64,000 nucleotides of DNA from Lepas anatifera (lineage: Eukaryota; Arthropoda; Thecostraca; Lepadidae). Below the pieces are notes generated by a model, which worked only from the letters and a program-made list of their open reading frames with translations, was not told the DNA's origin and did no database searches. This document shows positions 11,316-22,068 of this stretch, one piece after another. The position numbers and the translations under genes are program-made. The stretch spans positions 124,001 to 188,000 of the forward strand of contig JAOTON010001033.1 of NCBI GenBank assembly GCA_034440635.1, written 5' to 3'. Numbering within the stretch: position 1 is the stretch's first letter; each line of letters starts with the position of its first letter.

Positions 11316-12442
11316 GCAGTTTTGCGTTATGTCATTTTCATTTGTCTTCAAACCCACACGTAGATAATTCTACATTTGAATACTGAAGTGGTATTTTACC
11401 TTTGAGTGTTAGATAAGATTAGAAATCCCTTTTCGAGAAGCCGATCCACTTGACATCGGGTTTGTTGACTGAAGTTGATCTCGGGTGGGCGTCTCTGTGA
11501 GGGCGGGGCTGGTGGCGGCTCTTGAGGCGGCTTGGTCTGAGCGGGGTTCGTCCTTGGGCGGGGCTTGCTCTGGAGGCGGGGTTGGCGGCTCTTGAGGGCG
11601 GCTGTGCGCTCTGAGGGCGGCTGTGCTCTAGTGCTCTGTGAGGGCGGGACTGGTGGCGGCTCTGTGCAAACACCGCTGGGCGCAGGCAGCGGCGCAGCGA
11701 GCTCACCCGAGCTGGTTGGGGACCGTGCCAAGACTGCCATCGGCCAGTCATCTCCAAGGTCGCAGCGCTGGAGCACGCACTCTGAAGTGGCGGCGACGAT
11801 TACTCGCATCTCTGACAAATCCAACACTCCAGCTGCCGGTCTCTGCTGGCACTGCGGTCTGTGATTTTCTACCGCAGCCTGTCGGCAGTGCTTGTCAGAC
11901 TGTCAGAAAATGAATGGTAGCAGGTGAAGGTCCACAGTCTCTAAGTTGTCAGAGCAGGCATCCACTCCCACACTGGCGAGTTTTGTTTTTAATTTTCGCT
12001 TAGGATTGCAGCTCTTTTACCCAGGGCATTTTTTAAGGAAAAGTCAGTGGGGGGGCATTTCTTGTGCTGGCCATTATAGCGTCTTCAGGGGATCAAAACT
12101 CCATTTTGAGGGGGTTTAATAAGACTTAGACGCGTTAGTGTTAAAAAATGTTTCAATTTTTTCTGTTATTCCATGTTATTCCAGATTATAAATGCTGCCC
12201 AGGGCTGCCAATTTTTTCCGCGGAAAAGGTAAAACCGAGTTAGAAAAACAGGGTCAAAGAGGGGCAAAATTTTATTTTCACCAAAGTAGCCAAATAAATA
12301 CCACGAAAGCCAGATTTGAGGCTAAAACAACCACTATCGGTCGTCATAAGCCCACAGAAAAAGCGACTTGTATCACTGTTTAAAACTAATTGTTGACAGT
12401 TTGATATTTACTTGACGCAATGTTTTCTAGCACACTACTCAT
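11316..12442. other. No gene; GC-rich minisatellite-like patch
   Basis: Between about 11470 and 11720 the plus strand is a degenerate run of GGCGGGG/GGCGGCTCTTGAGG words. The frames on both strands there (for example 11396-11827 minus) are low-complexity Pro/Arg/Gln products of that repeat and are not taken as genes. The rest is unremarkable. Confidence 0.5.
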
Positions 12443-12446
12443 TTAA

Positions 12447-12895
12447 AGGGAATGTGGCACTTTCATAACGTGATTTTAACGGAGATAGCCAAGTTGTAAA
12501 GAAAGTCGGAAAACCCGGTACTCAATATATCATTTGTGTTAGAACTCGAGATTTCTGTAGAAAAAAACTAAAACCTACCTGAAATGCACCCATCATATAC
12601 ACTTAGCAGCAGGCCACAGTTGTTATGGCTGTTGGTGTGACGACATACGCTGACGTCACGGTGAGTATCAGCCAATCGAAGTCCTTGAAGCCTATTGAAA
12701 ATGGTAGTGGTTGTCAGATCATGACATCATCCACTGGCAGATATTATTTCTTTCCCTAGAGGAGCATTTTAAAAATGAAAATATTGAGCTTATTTTACAT
12801 TTTTCAGAGAAATCATGGACGCCTCCTTGATTTTCGGCTAAAATTTCCCCTAATTACACTAAATTCTAGGATTCGACCAAGGTGCCACATTCCCT
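12447..12895. mobile_element. TTAA-flanked MITE, copy 1 (piggyBac-like ends)
   Basis: The terminal inverted repeats AGGGAATGTGGCAC and GTGCCACATTCCCT are flanked directly by TTAA on both sides (12443-12446 and 12896-12899). TTAA target duplication is the signature of piggyBac-type transposition. The second copy at 63183-63632 aligns over its whole length. No ORF encodes a transposase, so it is non-autonomous. Confidence 0.85.
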
Positions 12896-12899
12896 TTAA

Positions 12900-15299
12900 T
12901 AGGAAGCCAGGGGTGCCCTTCCAATCCCGCGTGACTATCAAATGATTTTATCCACATAACCAGAACATTTGTTAGGATCAATAATCATCTTGGCCGCACC
13001 GCTCCCCGCTAAAATTTATTGCTTTCTCCCCCACTATGCATTTTTTGCTCTTGAACAGTGGCGGAACTAGGATTTCGGTAAGTGAGGAGTGCGGAGCCTC
13101 TTAGGGCGCACTTTGCCATCCAATTTCCACCCAAAGGGCGCATATAGTATCGCCTACTTCGCGTCGGTTTTCGGTGGCATCATTTTGTGGACCGCGTTTT
13201 TAACAAAGTTCTGTCCCTCCCTCCCACCATCATACCATTTTTTCTGCTGCTCTGCTGCTTTTTCGGTGTCAGAATATCGTATTCAAGAGCGGATGAGGTC
13301 AAAAGAAGCCATATTTATAGGACAAGGGACAAAACAGAAATAGCTTAGGTGGCAGCTGCTAGAAAAAGGGAAAAAAGGCCAGATTCCAAGAAAGGGCCAA
13401 CCGAAAAAAACGTGGGGCCAAACGCGAAAAAGGCCCAATTCTAGATATTTCGTCACAAAATGGCCAACCTGGCAGCCATGAAGCTGCCGCAATGTATTCC
13501 AAATAAAAAGGTTATTTTCTTATTTTGCTTTATGAGTGTGGCAAGGTAAGTAAATTCCTAAAGTATCGAACACGAGTGGTTTATAGGCTAAATCCAGATA
13601 AGTTTTATGTACATACCTACTATGATGTGTGGCTGTTGCTGTCAAAATCATCTAGGGAATTTAGTACAAAAACCAGTTAATGATTTTTTAGGTTTATCGA
13701 CGCACTGTCAGGGTCATATGGCATCGCCAGCTCTTTCCTTGTTGGAAAGGTTTCTCGGGAGACATTTCGATGATTTCAACGAAGGGCTGTGGCGGAATAT
13801 TTAATCTCTCCCAATTTTTACATCTAGGAATCGATAAGAAAGGCCAGCTAACAATTTATCGACTTTGCAGAACAAATTGATGCAGCGATCTCACTATAAA
13901 TTTCAAGCATGCTACAAGCCTCGGAAAAGGGGGACCAAGGGGCCTGACCCCTCCCCCGACTTTTTGACCAGCAATTTCCTGATCTCAGTCAAAATGGGAG
14001 ACAACCGGAAATTTGTATAACCAGCCGCTGTGGAAGGCAACGAGGACCTCAAATTCGAACAGTTTTTGGTACTAACGTGGAAAATTTGTTGTCAGCATCA
14101 GGTTGAAGTTTGGCTGGCCCCCTCGCTTTTTTACCGGTGGTGACGTTTATGTATGCCACCACCACAATAATAAATAAAAAGACGAAGCATTTCACACCAC
14201 CACACCAGCAACCAGTCTTATGCGCTTTGACTACACCGTGTCCCGTCTAATCCACGAACGAGCTCTAAGCGCTCACAACTGACCGCGTGTGAAATGAGAG
14301 TATCATACAATCTCGCGACACTGGCTGGGGTCTGGGCTTCCAGTCGGATAGAGCATGATGTTTGATTGGTTGTATCCAGCGTTCATCTCCAGCGTTGTGA
14401 TTAGTTGATGCTGAGGCTGCTTTGCCGGGATTTCCCGTAACTATGTGCTTTGTTTCGTCTTCGCACGATGGAGGAGACAGCCACGGATGGAAATTGTGTA
14501 TCACAATTTTTGTGGACTGCCAATTTGGCACAAGCAATAAAACTAAGTCATTATTATAGGGTGTTATTCTGTCCTATTTTCATTAGGTGAGTTTTCATTT
14601 GTTGCAGTTTAAGTAATCTCCTGTCTTTTTCACTGGGAGGGCCAATTTCCGGGCACTGGGGGGTATTTCGGCCGACTGGGGGGGCAAATTCCCCCCCAGT
14701 TAACATGTTAAAAAATGGCCTGCTTTTACCTGCCCCAAACTTCCTTGGTTCCTCTTTGCTGAAATGCGTGGTCTTTGTATCAGCACATCAGGAGGATGAT
14801 TAACCCTGCTTTGATCTGAATCAATTGCATATAGATGCGTCGTCGTATCGATTCAAAAACGTAGCGCACACAACTCATCGATTTATGAAATGGAAAGAAA
14901 ATGTAACATTCGATCATGGCATTCGAATTGAGGCACCGGTATTAAAGAGTCTGTCAAAAAGTAAAATGCTTCACATTAATCAGTAACAGATCGCCTCCAA
15001 AAAGGCCTGGTCTGGTCTGAAACGCAGCAAGAACGTGACTTTGGCCTGGTACTTGTCTGATTCTGGCTTTAAACGCCATGAGGTCATTTCTGAAGCTGGT
15101 TTGAAGCTTGCAGGTATAGACGTACCTGAAAAAATACGTAACGGTACAATAACGATCAAATGTTCCAATATTATGCCCCACCTGTGGAAAATGAATTAAA
15201 TGGCGCCGTCGAGCGATATGAAATCTACAGTTTTGTGATGCATAAAATATCAAATGTTCCTAACCGAGGCCCGAACCCGCCCAGAGTGTATTGGATTCC
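12900..15299. other. No gene; SINE fragment and repeat remnants
   Basis: A CAGTGGCGGAAC word at 13055 resembles the hAT-like ends found elsewhere. About 13690-13800 matches the tail of the SINE at 37375-37565 (GACGCACTGTCAGGGTCATA...TTGTTGGAAAGG). G-runs at 14640-14700 form a short GGGGG/CCCCC inverted pair. No coding frame could be supported. Confidence 0.5.
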
Positions 15300-15932
15300 A
15301 GCCGGTAGAGGTCCAGCTCTAACCCGGAGTCCTTGTGGACCACTCTATGGGTGACTGGGCCGGTGCACCGGCGAGCTCTGGTCTCTGCTGGAGGTGCAGA
15401 GTCAGCTACGGGATCCGGCCGGCTAGGGTTCCTGCACCGGACGCGGTCGGCGATTGTTAGCTTCCGAGACGGCGGAGTCAACTGCTTCGTAGCAGTGAGG
15501 GTCGGACGGGGCGCCGCGGCGGCCGCGCTCGGTACCTATCGCGCCCATATCGCCGGCACGTGACCACGGGGGGTGAGGCCTCGGCCGTGGCCTCAGGCGT
15601 CGTCAGAGATAGCCGCAGTCCCTGGCATCGCGCCGCTGCCGAGCGTGTCGCAGGAGCTTTAGTGGGGGAAGGCGTGTCTCAGCGCGTGAGTGGGTGGTCC
15701 ATTCGCACGTTCTGTGAGTGGTGAATGTAACTGAGGTATGTGACACCGGTTTACGACCGCATCCCTCTGGTGGCCAGATCCGCCGCTAAAGCTGTTGAAT
15801 TGAGGTTTATAAAATAAATAAGATTGATCGGATTGCGGCTTGATAAGCACCATCGATCGGCAAGCATATCATAAGCACTATTTTTCTACAAAGGAAGCTG
15901 TCTGTCGACCTTTTTTGTAACAAGTACTTCAG
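15300..15932 (+). promoter_or_regulatory. GC-rich region before the paxillin-like start; possible 5' UTR exon
   Basis: A CpG-rich patch spans about 15330-15690. At 15686/15687 the sequence CAGCGC|GTGAGT is a consensus donor, and CGACCTTTTTTGTAACAAGTACTTCAG at 15907-15932 is a good acceptor with a pyrimidine tract. A noncoding 5' exon spliced to an exon starting near 15933 is therefore plausible. Frames here are composition artefacts. This is inference from splice-like motifs; no TATA box is obvious. Confidence 0.35.
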
Positions 15933-16119
15933 TGGTTGACTTGAAAGACGTAAATAATATACGGCAGGTTGCGTTTAAGAACAAAGAGACACCGCCACCT
16001 TCAGGTACGACAACGCTGATTGCAGCCTTGCTGCCTGAGCCCGTGCTGCCAGCGGGCGGAAGTACCGAGAAACCGAGTGAGATACCAGCGTCGCCGGTGT
16101 CGTCATTCACAAACAAACA

Positions 16120-16402
16120 ATGGCTGACTACGAGTTTCTGGAGCCGAAGTCACTGGATCTGGCCACTGGCCGCCCTCTGGCGGGACCAGCCAAACCTCCT
16201 CGGCTGCACAGCCTGGGCGATCTGACCGACGCAGGCCTGCCGGCCATCTCCGTGACGGCGCCGCTGGAGAGCCGCTGGGAGGGGGCCCGCCCCGCCCCGC
16301 GCCCCATCCAGCAGGCCCCCATGGACCGGCTGAAGCTGGCCGGCTCCTTCGACTCGCTGGACTCCGAGACGATGGTGTCGGTGGGGTCGATGGCTGATCT
16401 AG
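16120..16402 (+). CDS. Paxillin-like gene, first coding exon
   Basis: The ATG at 16120 has a good context (ACAAACAATGG) and an in-frame TGA at 16078, so it is the likely start. The exon encodes 94 residues plus one base, ending CTAG|GTACGC (phase 1). The peptide is acidic/Ser-rich (MADYEFLEP..., GSFDSLDSETMVS) and ends SMADL. Joined to the exon at 21113, the split codon becomes GAC (Asp), giving MADLDTLLAELQ, a canonical LD motif (LDxLLxxL). In vertebrate paxillin LD1 lies at the very N terminus; here about 90 residues precede it, which is unusual. Paxillin is a cytoplasmic focal adhesion scaffold whose LD motifs bind FAK, vinculin and parvin. Another LD-motif LIM protein is possible. Confidence 0.75.
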
Positions 16403-16611
16403 GTACGCTCTGACGGTGGCGCCCTGTGTTTGGCTGCTTACAGCAGGAAGACACGAGCGGTGTCGGGTACTTCAGTTCTGAGCTCACGGCCACACGTTTA
16501 CCTTTTTCATTTTTCCAAAAATATTTGCAGTGGTGTACATTTTGAGTATACATTTTGAGCACGCCACGGCAGTCGCCAAAAAATAGTTGGTGCAATGGTA
16601 TGGGCTGTGTC

Positions 16612-16662
16612 AGCGTCCTGAATGTGACTCTGAGTGTGACTCTGAATGTGACTTTGAGACAC
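16612..16662. repeat. 12-bp tandem repeat
   Basis: Four degenerate copies of GAATGTGACTCT, in the first intron of the paxillin-like gene and directly before a MITE. Confidence 0.75.
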
Positions 16663-16671
16663 AGGCATCAC

Positions 16672-16951
16672 CAGGGGCGTAGCCAGGATTTCGCTCAGGG
16701 GAGGGCGGCGCCCGAAAAGGGCCCCTGTGACAGCGCCAAAAGGGCCCTGGTGGGTAAAAAGGGCCCTGCTTGTTGCAGAATAGAGTGCTGAAGAGGGTTT
16801 AAGAGGGCCCTGCCTGGTATAAAATGCCAAATTTTGCCACAGAGCATGGTGCGGGCGACCCGTGCTTCGCGCGGCTCGTGTCCTTTGGGGGACCTTCGGG
16901 CCCTCAGGGAGGGACGGCTGTCCCTGCTGCCCCCCCTTGGCTACGCCCCTG
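16672..16951 (+). mobile_element. hAT-like MITE family H1, copy 1
   Basis: The ends CAGGGGCGTAGCCAGG and TTGGCTACGCCCCTG form a terminal inverted repeat. Flanking 8-mers GGCATCAC and GGCATCGC are a target duplication with one mismatch. The 8-bp duplication and CAGGGG start point to hAT-type transposition. The interior carries GGGCCCT runs and a decayed GC-rich hairpin. Other copies lie at 30236, 38016 and 54028 (inverted). No transposase. Confidence 0.9.
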
Positions 16952-17434
16952 GGCATCGCGAACGGAGAAATGCATAGTTACAAGATGACATGTTTTAGTT
17001 GCGGGGAGTAAGGTAAGGTTATGGACCAATTGTGGCGTGAGGGACTTACACTCGACGAAATTTTGACCGCCAAATGCATTTTTATCTGGTTCATGGGGAT
17101 TGTACCAAGGAATCAGTAGGCCTTTGAAAAATGAAAGAAATAGACCAAGTTCCTAAGGGAAAAGGTCCAAATTAAATTTATGATTCTTTATCGAGCTTGT
17201 TAGGGTCTGGGGGATTGTGCTCAAGTTTGCGACATTATTGATATATCGCGTGATTGTAATTCGTGCCATGCAATTGATACTTTAAATGTCATACTGTGGA
17301 GTCGATTACTGTGCCGATTTTCGAACAAAGCAAATCCTCCCCAAAAGGCCCGATTTGTCTAAACTTTCCTCAAAACACAATTTTTCTTAAGTTTCATCGT
17401 TTGCCCCTCAACCCAGGAGTGTCTAGGAATAGGC
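16952..17434. other. Intron sequence, nothing recognised
   Basis: Within the first intron of the paxillin-like gene; no gene or repeat boundary identified. Confidence 0.5.
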
Positions 17435-17569
17435 TTGAGTGGAGGTGTCCTTGCCGGTCACAGTCAGCCCCTGGTCTTGTGCGGTGGTCTGACATCCACT
17501 CCTTGAGTGGAGGTGTCCTTGCCGGTCACAGTCAGCCCCTGGTCTTGTGCGGTGGTCTGACATCCGCCA
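17435..17569. repeat. 68-bp tandem repeat, two copies
   Basis: TTGAGTGGAGGTGTCCTTGC starts at 17435 and 17503. A third copy lies alone at 19499-19566. The period is not a multiple of three, so a coding role is unlikely. Confidence 0.9.
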
Positions 17570-18690
17570 GTGGCGGTGGATAAAGGGGGCAAGGGGGGCA
17601 GTTGCCCCCCCAAATTATCAGAGGGGGCCCCTGGAAAATATTCAATTTTAGCTTGGTTCTTTTCTGAAAGTTTATGAACGACCTGACTGAGCCCTCAACA
17701 GTTTCTCGGTTTGGACAGTGTCCGAGCTTTATCCCAGGGGCCCTGAGCTCGGGCTTGGGGCCCCTCTAGCTTGGGCTCGGGGACCCTCTAGCTTGGCCTT
17801 TAGGGGCCCCAAGCTTAGCCTAAAGGGGCCCCCGAGCCTGGTCTCAGCGGGCCCAGAACTTGGTCTAAAGGACCCCCGAGCCTGATATCAGGGCCCCACT
17901 CTGTTTCAGGGGCCCCCGAGCTGTTCCTCGCCCCTCTTCCCCCCGAGCTTCGTCTCAGGGATCCCCAAGCTTGGTCTAAGGGGCCCCCAAGGCTGGTCTC
18001 AGGGCACGCAAGCTTAGCCTTAAGGGAGCCCCCCGAGCTCGGTCTCAGGGGCCCCGAGATTATCTAAGGGGCTCCGGAGTTTGTCTAAGGGGCCCCGAGC
18101 TTGGTCTCAGGGGCCCCCAAGCTTAGTCTCAGGGGGCTCCCAAACGTGACCTCATGGGGTTCCGAGATTGGTCTCAGGGCCCCCAAGATTGGTATAAGGG
18201 GCTTCCCAGATTGGTCTAAGGAGCCCCCGAGATTGGTCTTAAAGGACCTTTAGCTTGGTTTCAGGGGCCTCCAAGCTTGGTTTCAGAGGCCGCCAAGCTT
18301 GGTCTCAGGGGCCCCCGAGCTTGGTCTCAGGGCCCCTGAGCTTGGGCTCGGGGACTTTCGAGTTTGATCTCTAGGAGCCCCCAAGCTTGGTCTCAGAGGG
18401 CCCCCGAGCTGTGTCTCAGGGCTCCGAGCTTGGTCTCAGGGGGCCTCCGATATTGGTCTAAGCGGCTCCCGAGATTGGTTTTAGGGGCCTTGAGCTTGGT
18501 TTCAGGGGCCTCTAAGCTTTGTTTCAGAGGCCACCAAACTTGGTCTCAGGGGCCCCGAGCTTGGTCTCAGGGGCCCTGAGCTTGGGCTCGGGGGCCTACG
18601 AGTTTGATCTCTAGGAGCCCCCAAGCTCCGTCTCAAGGAGCCCCGGGCTGTGTCTCAGGGCCCCGAGCTTGGTCTTGTGTGTGTTCAAGT
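17570..18690. repeat. Higher-order tandem array S1
   Basis: About forty degenerate copies of a roughly 24-bp unit (GAGCTTGGTCTCAGGGGCCC). Diagnostic variants recur at exactly 240 bp (GAGTTTGATCTCTAGGAGCC at 18360 and 18600), so ten-monomer blocks have been duplicated. The array begins after a hAT-like CAGTGGCGG word and a GGGGGCAAGGGGGGCAGTTGCC palindrome at 17571-17610. The same monomer forms the array at 49458-50690. Frames through it are low-complexity by-products. Confidence 0.9.
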
Positions 18691-19205
18691 CAGTATGCCT
18701 GTCATTTGCGTTTTTTCTGTGCCGATATAGACGACAGCATCAAAGCACCCCAGTTCTCATTCTGCGGGAGAGGGAATTTTCCGAGAAAAAAACTCAGACT
18801 ATAATAATTCGTGTTACCTACCATGATTCCTTATGTAGATGCATACGAACAAACAGCGTTCACTTTTTAAAAGAAGAACTATTTGCCTCGGAAGGCCGCT
18901 GTTGTACCGTTATTTTAATTTTGCTAAACTCCTAACGTGACGCTAGAGCTTAAAGCTTTGACGTTCAATGTCCGAGGCTTACGTGAACCTATAAAACGCA
19001 GATCCATATTTCGACATCTACATGTTAAATACGCTGCTTATTTTGCTGTACTGCAGGAAACATATTCCAGCTTGAAATCTGAGATCGTGTGGAAAATCGA
19101 ATAGGAAGGCAAAACCATGTTTTACACGGGTCAACTAAACAACAGGGAGGAATAGCCATTTTTGTACTGGGTCAAATACAAATTTTACCATTTGTGACGC
19201 TTATG
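18691..19205. other. Intron sequence, nothing recognised
   Basis: Unique-looking sequence between the array S1 and a small MITE. A short stretch near 18950-19090 (GACGTTCAATGTCCGAGGCT...CAGGAAACATATTCCAGC) resembles the start of a LINE endonuclease region in wording only and is too broken to call. Confidence 0.4.
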
Positions 19206-19341
19206 CAAGAGCGGGACCATGATTTTGCTAGGGGAGTGGCTGAGCTTTGAAAAATGGCGAAAAAGGGGGAATCTGGCAAAAAATGGCGAAAATGGGGCAA
19301 GGGGGGCTGAAGCCCTTTCAGCCCCCCTGGATCCGCCCCTG
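19206..19341. mobile_element. Short hAT-like MITE (136 bp)
   Basis: The right end CCTGGATCCGCCCCTG is a hAT-type terminus; the left end CAAGAGCGGGACCATG is a decayed match. The flanks CGCTTATG (19198-19205) and CACTTATG (19342-19349) are an 8-bp duplication with one mismatch. Confidence 0.7.
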
Positions 19342-19498
19342 CACTTATGCTTCTGACCTCAGGCAGCAAGTCCCAACCAATCTATTGCAGTTTTTAGGGG
19401 CCCTTGCTGCCGAGGGGGCCCCATCGTCAAGGGGGCCCCCTGGAAAAGTTCTTGCCCCCCATCCGAAAAGAGCATCCGCCGCCACTGACATCCGCTCC

Positions 19499-19566
19499 TT
19501 GAGTGGAGGTGTCCTTGCCGGTCACAGTCAGCCCCTGGTCTTCTGCGGTGGTCTGACATCCGCTCC
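19499..19566. repeat. Third copy of the 68-bp unit
   Basis: One unit matching 17435-17502, 2 kb downstream and in the same orientation. Confidence 0.9.
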
Positions 19567-19870
19567 CCTGCAGCACCGGCTGCCATACATGCATCATGAC
19601 CGGAAACGTGACGTTGGCGCGACAAAATAGCATCGCGGATGTGGCCGGCCCACCGAGCGTGTGGGGAACAGAGCCGCGGTCTGGCACCCACCAGAGCTGC
19701 ACTGGCATACATGGATAGCTACGGTCAACTCATCGCGCAATCTCTTCGGAAAGAGGAGGAGGGCTCTCTTCTGTCTCTACATCCTCTTCTGTACATGGCA
19801 GTGGAGTGGGTGGTGTTTTTACACCTTCGAAATCAATGCTATCAATCGTTAAAGTCAGGGGTGTCGAAAA

Positions 19871-20050
19871 CGAGGAGGGACGGGCGTGCGCTTCTCCAAC
19901 CGGCGAACCAGGGACCTTCCTCCCCCCGCCGACCCCAAAAGAAAGGTTTGGAGGGGGAGTCGAGAGCGAGGAGGGATGGGCATGCGCTTCCCCAACCAGC
20001 AAACCAGGGACTTGCCCCGACCCCAAACGAAAGGTTCGGGGCTGAACCGA
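19871..20050. repeat. 96-bp tandem duplication
   Basis: CGAGGAGGGAYGGGCRTGCG...CCAGGGAC...CCCCAAA.GAAAGGTT starts at 19871 and 19967. The second copy is slightly shortened. Confidence 0.8.
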
Positions 20051-20929
20051 TGATTTTCTAATCCTGCCAGGTTATCAACATGGGCTCGCACCAATGTTCT
20101 CGAACTGGTCGCAGGAAACAACATTATGGCTGCTCTCGGAGACAGTTCTCCGCCTCCCAAACAGAAATCAGAGACATTATGAATTCTCCCCCAGCAAATT
20201 CAAATGTTTACCCCGAGGTAAGAAAGTTTTCCCGAATGAAAAGGGCTCTTAGAATTTTCCGGTAGAGAAAGTGGTTTGCGATGTTAGCTGATGACCTATC
20301 TCTATATTAATGGGGCAGACGTTCTCCCGTTCAAAAGGCCTCGCTGCAAAATGATTAAAACCTCAAATGAATTGACAATAGCTAAATTAAAAGGAAATCC
20401 AATTGATGTGAAACATATTAGAAATGGCCTACAGTGTTCCTGATCAACATTACAAATATATTTCTTCAAATTTGTTCTTATACATTGAAATACGAAACCC
20501 TATCGTTTTTGTAAATTGTTTTAACGGGAATGCCTTGCAGAATTTTAGCCTGTAGTGGTTTCAGGGGCAATTCTCATCGAAAATGATGAATTCTGTCCCA
20601 TTTCTGCTGAAAGTGGCCAACATACCCAGCGTTCCGTATGACTGAATTTTCCCTTTCCAGATGTAAAAAGACCTTAACATCGGCGTGAGGTCGTGATGTG
20701 GTGGCACACCATATTGTTATATGCAATAAGCTTTGTTGCTTGGCTGCACCACAAAAAAATCGAATCTGAATGGGGTGTTTTGAGCTGAATCGGGCTTTTA
20801 TTAGGGACCAAAGTGACACTTAAAAATATATTATATTTTTCATCACATATTAAAACATTTTTCGCGTTTGAAACTTTGAAGCAAGTTATATGCATATATA
20901 ATCACATGCATGAAGGTCACGTTTAGCAC
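20051..20929. other. Intron sequence, nothing recognised
   Basis: AT-rich intron sequence; the branch point for the LD1-exon acceptor must lie at its 3' end or within the following array. Confidence 0.5.
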
Positions 20930-21112
20930 GTTTGCAGAAACGCTGTTACGGTTGACGCTGAGTGACGTCCCCGTTTGCAGACACGCTGTTACGGTTGACG
21001 CCCCCGTTTGCAGACACGCTGTTACGGTTGACGCCCCCGTTTGCAGACACGCTGTTACGGTTGACGCCCCCGTTTGCAGACACGCTGTTACGGTTGACGC
21101 CCCCGTTTGCAG
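20930..21112 (+). repeat. Tandem array of 3' splice sites (33-bp unit)
   Basis: The acceptor context CGTTTGCAG|ACACGCTG occurs identically five times, with AG ends at 20980, 21013, 21046, 21079 and 21112; a sixth, decayed copy ends at 20937. Each exact unit is 33 bp and contains the pyrimidine-rich CGCCCCCGTTTGCAG plus the first eight bases of the exon. Because 33 is divisible by three and no stop occurs, use of any of the upstream four exact acceptors would add 11, 22, 33 or 44 residues (unit DTLLRLTPPFA) without shifting frame. The frame is also open on the minus strand. Confidence 0.9.
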
Positions 21113-21249
21113 ACACGCTGCTGGCGGAGCTGCAGACCAGCATCGGTCAGCAGGGGGCGCCACTCAGCCAGGAGTCGTCGCCGGCGCAGCGGCGGAAGAC
21201 GCCCCTGTCGACGTCCGCCGCGTCCCCCGGGCAGCGTCCTTCCACTCGA
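21113..21249 (+). CDS. Paxillin-like gene, LD1 exon
   Basis: The exon follows CCCCCGTTTGCAG and ends CTCGA|GTGAGT at 21249/21250, a consensus donor. It enters in phase 1 and leaves in phase 0 (two bases plus 45 codons). With exon 16120-16402 it encodes MADLDTLLAELQTSIGQQG, matching the paxillin LD1 pattern LDxLLxxLQ, then a Ser/Pro/Gln-rich linker (QESSPAQRRKTPLSTSA). In human paxillin the first intron also splits LD1 after its first few residues, from memory. The LD1 helix binds parvin and vinculin in known paxillins. Five identical acceptors in tandem make the true 5' boundary ambiguous; 21113 is chosen because it restores the LD consensus without an insert. Confidence 0.78.
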
Positions 21250-21758
21250 GTGAGTGGCAAACTCCCATCTCCGCCGGTTTGACCCGCTGCTGATTAGCTC
21301 GCTATTGATATGTCCCCCTACTGCAGACTGATGTGACGAAGTCCGTTCCCGATATTAAAGTGCCCACCTGTGACTTGAACAATGCCAGGCTACATGGGCG
21401 TCGATAGTGGGGAGCGGAGTGGCACACATCTTTGCTCTTGTCGAGTTAGAGGTTTCTCATAATTGTGGTACTAGACCCGGGTCATTGCATTCCCTCCGTT
21501 TACCAACACAACGGTACACAAATACTCTCATAATCGGGTATTTCATGATTTAATGCACGTAAATGCATATATGAGGGGAACTCCATACCTCAGAAGTGTT
21601 CCGGATCATTTATTAAGTTGGGGTCGCATCCGTTCATCCCCTCCCAAGCTTTCAGAAAGCATAGGCGGATCCAATATTTCCAATAGGTGGGGGGAGGCGG
21701 CGCCATGGTTGGGTTTCCATAGTTGGGGGAAGCGCCATCCTGACCAGAGAGTCACTTT
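21250..21758. other. Intron sequence, nothing firm
   Basis: A TAGGCGGATCCAA word at 21663 and CGAATCCGCCTAGG near 22244 could be the decayed ends of an outer element enclosing the MITE at 21759, but no 8-bp duplication supports it. Confidence 0.4.
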
Positions 21759-22068
21759 CAGTGGCGGATCTAGCCGATCGGTTTGGGAGGGGCAAACCAA
21801 AGTCAAAAAGTATAAAAAAACGACACGGGGGAAAATATGGACTCAAGATACTTTTTTCCTATCCAAGATTCAATATTTACACTGAACTTACTCGTTCTGT
21901 TTGAAGTTGAGAGTTGAAGCGCCAAAATCTTGCTTGTAAACTAAAAAGGAGTCGTGGCATAAAAGAGGTCGACCACTTGGGGGGGGCAAAAACAAGTTTT
22001 TCCTCGAGCTGTTCCGTTTGGGGGGCAAATCCCTTTTTGCCTTTTTGCCCCCCCTGGATCCGCCACTG
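21759..22068. mobile_element. hAT-like MITE family H2, copy 1
   Basis: Starts CAGTGGCGGATCTAG and ends CTGGATCCGCCACTG. Both flanks are GTCACTTT (21751-21758 and 22069-22076), a perfect 8-bp duplication. The interior matches 35817-36223 in the opposite orientation (GTTTGAAGTTGA..., CAAACCAAAGTCAAAAAG). No transposase. Confidence 0.9.

Noticed and set aside
11396..11827. 143-codon Pro/Arg/Gln-rich minus frame
   Set aside because: Arises from a degenerate GGCGG minisatellite.
20962..21282. Single ORF through the splice-site array as an independent gene
   Set aside because: The array is better read as intron/acceptor repeats plus the LD1 exon, because the exon's phase and donor match the upstream and downstream exons.
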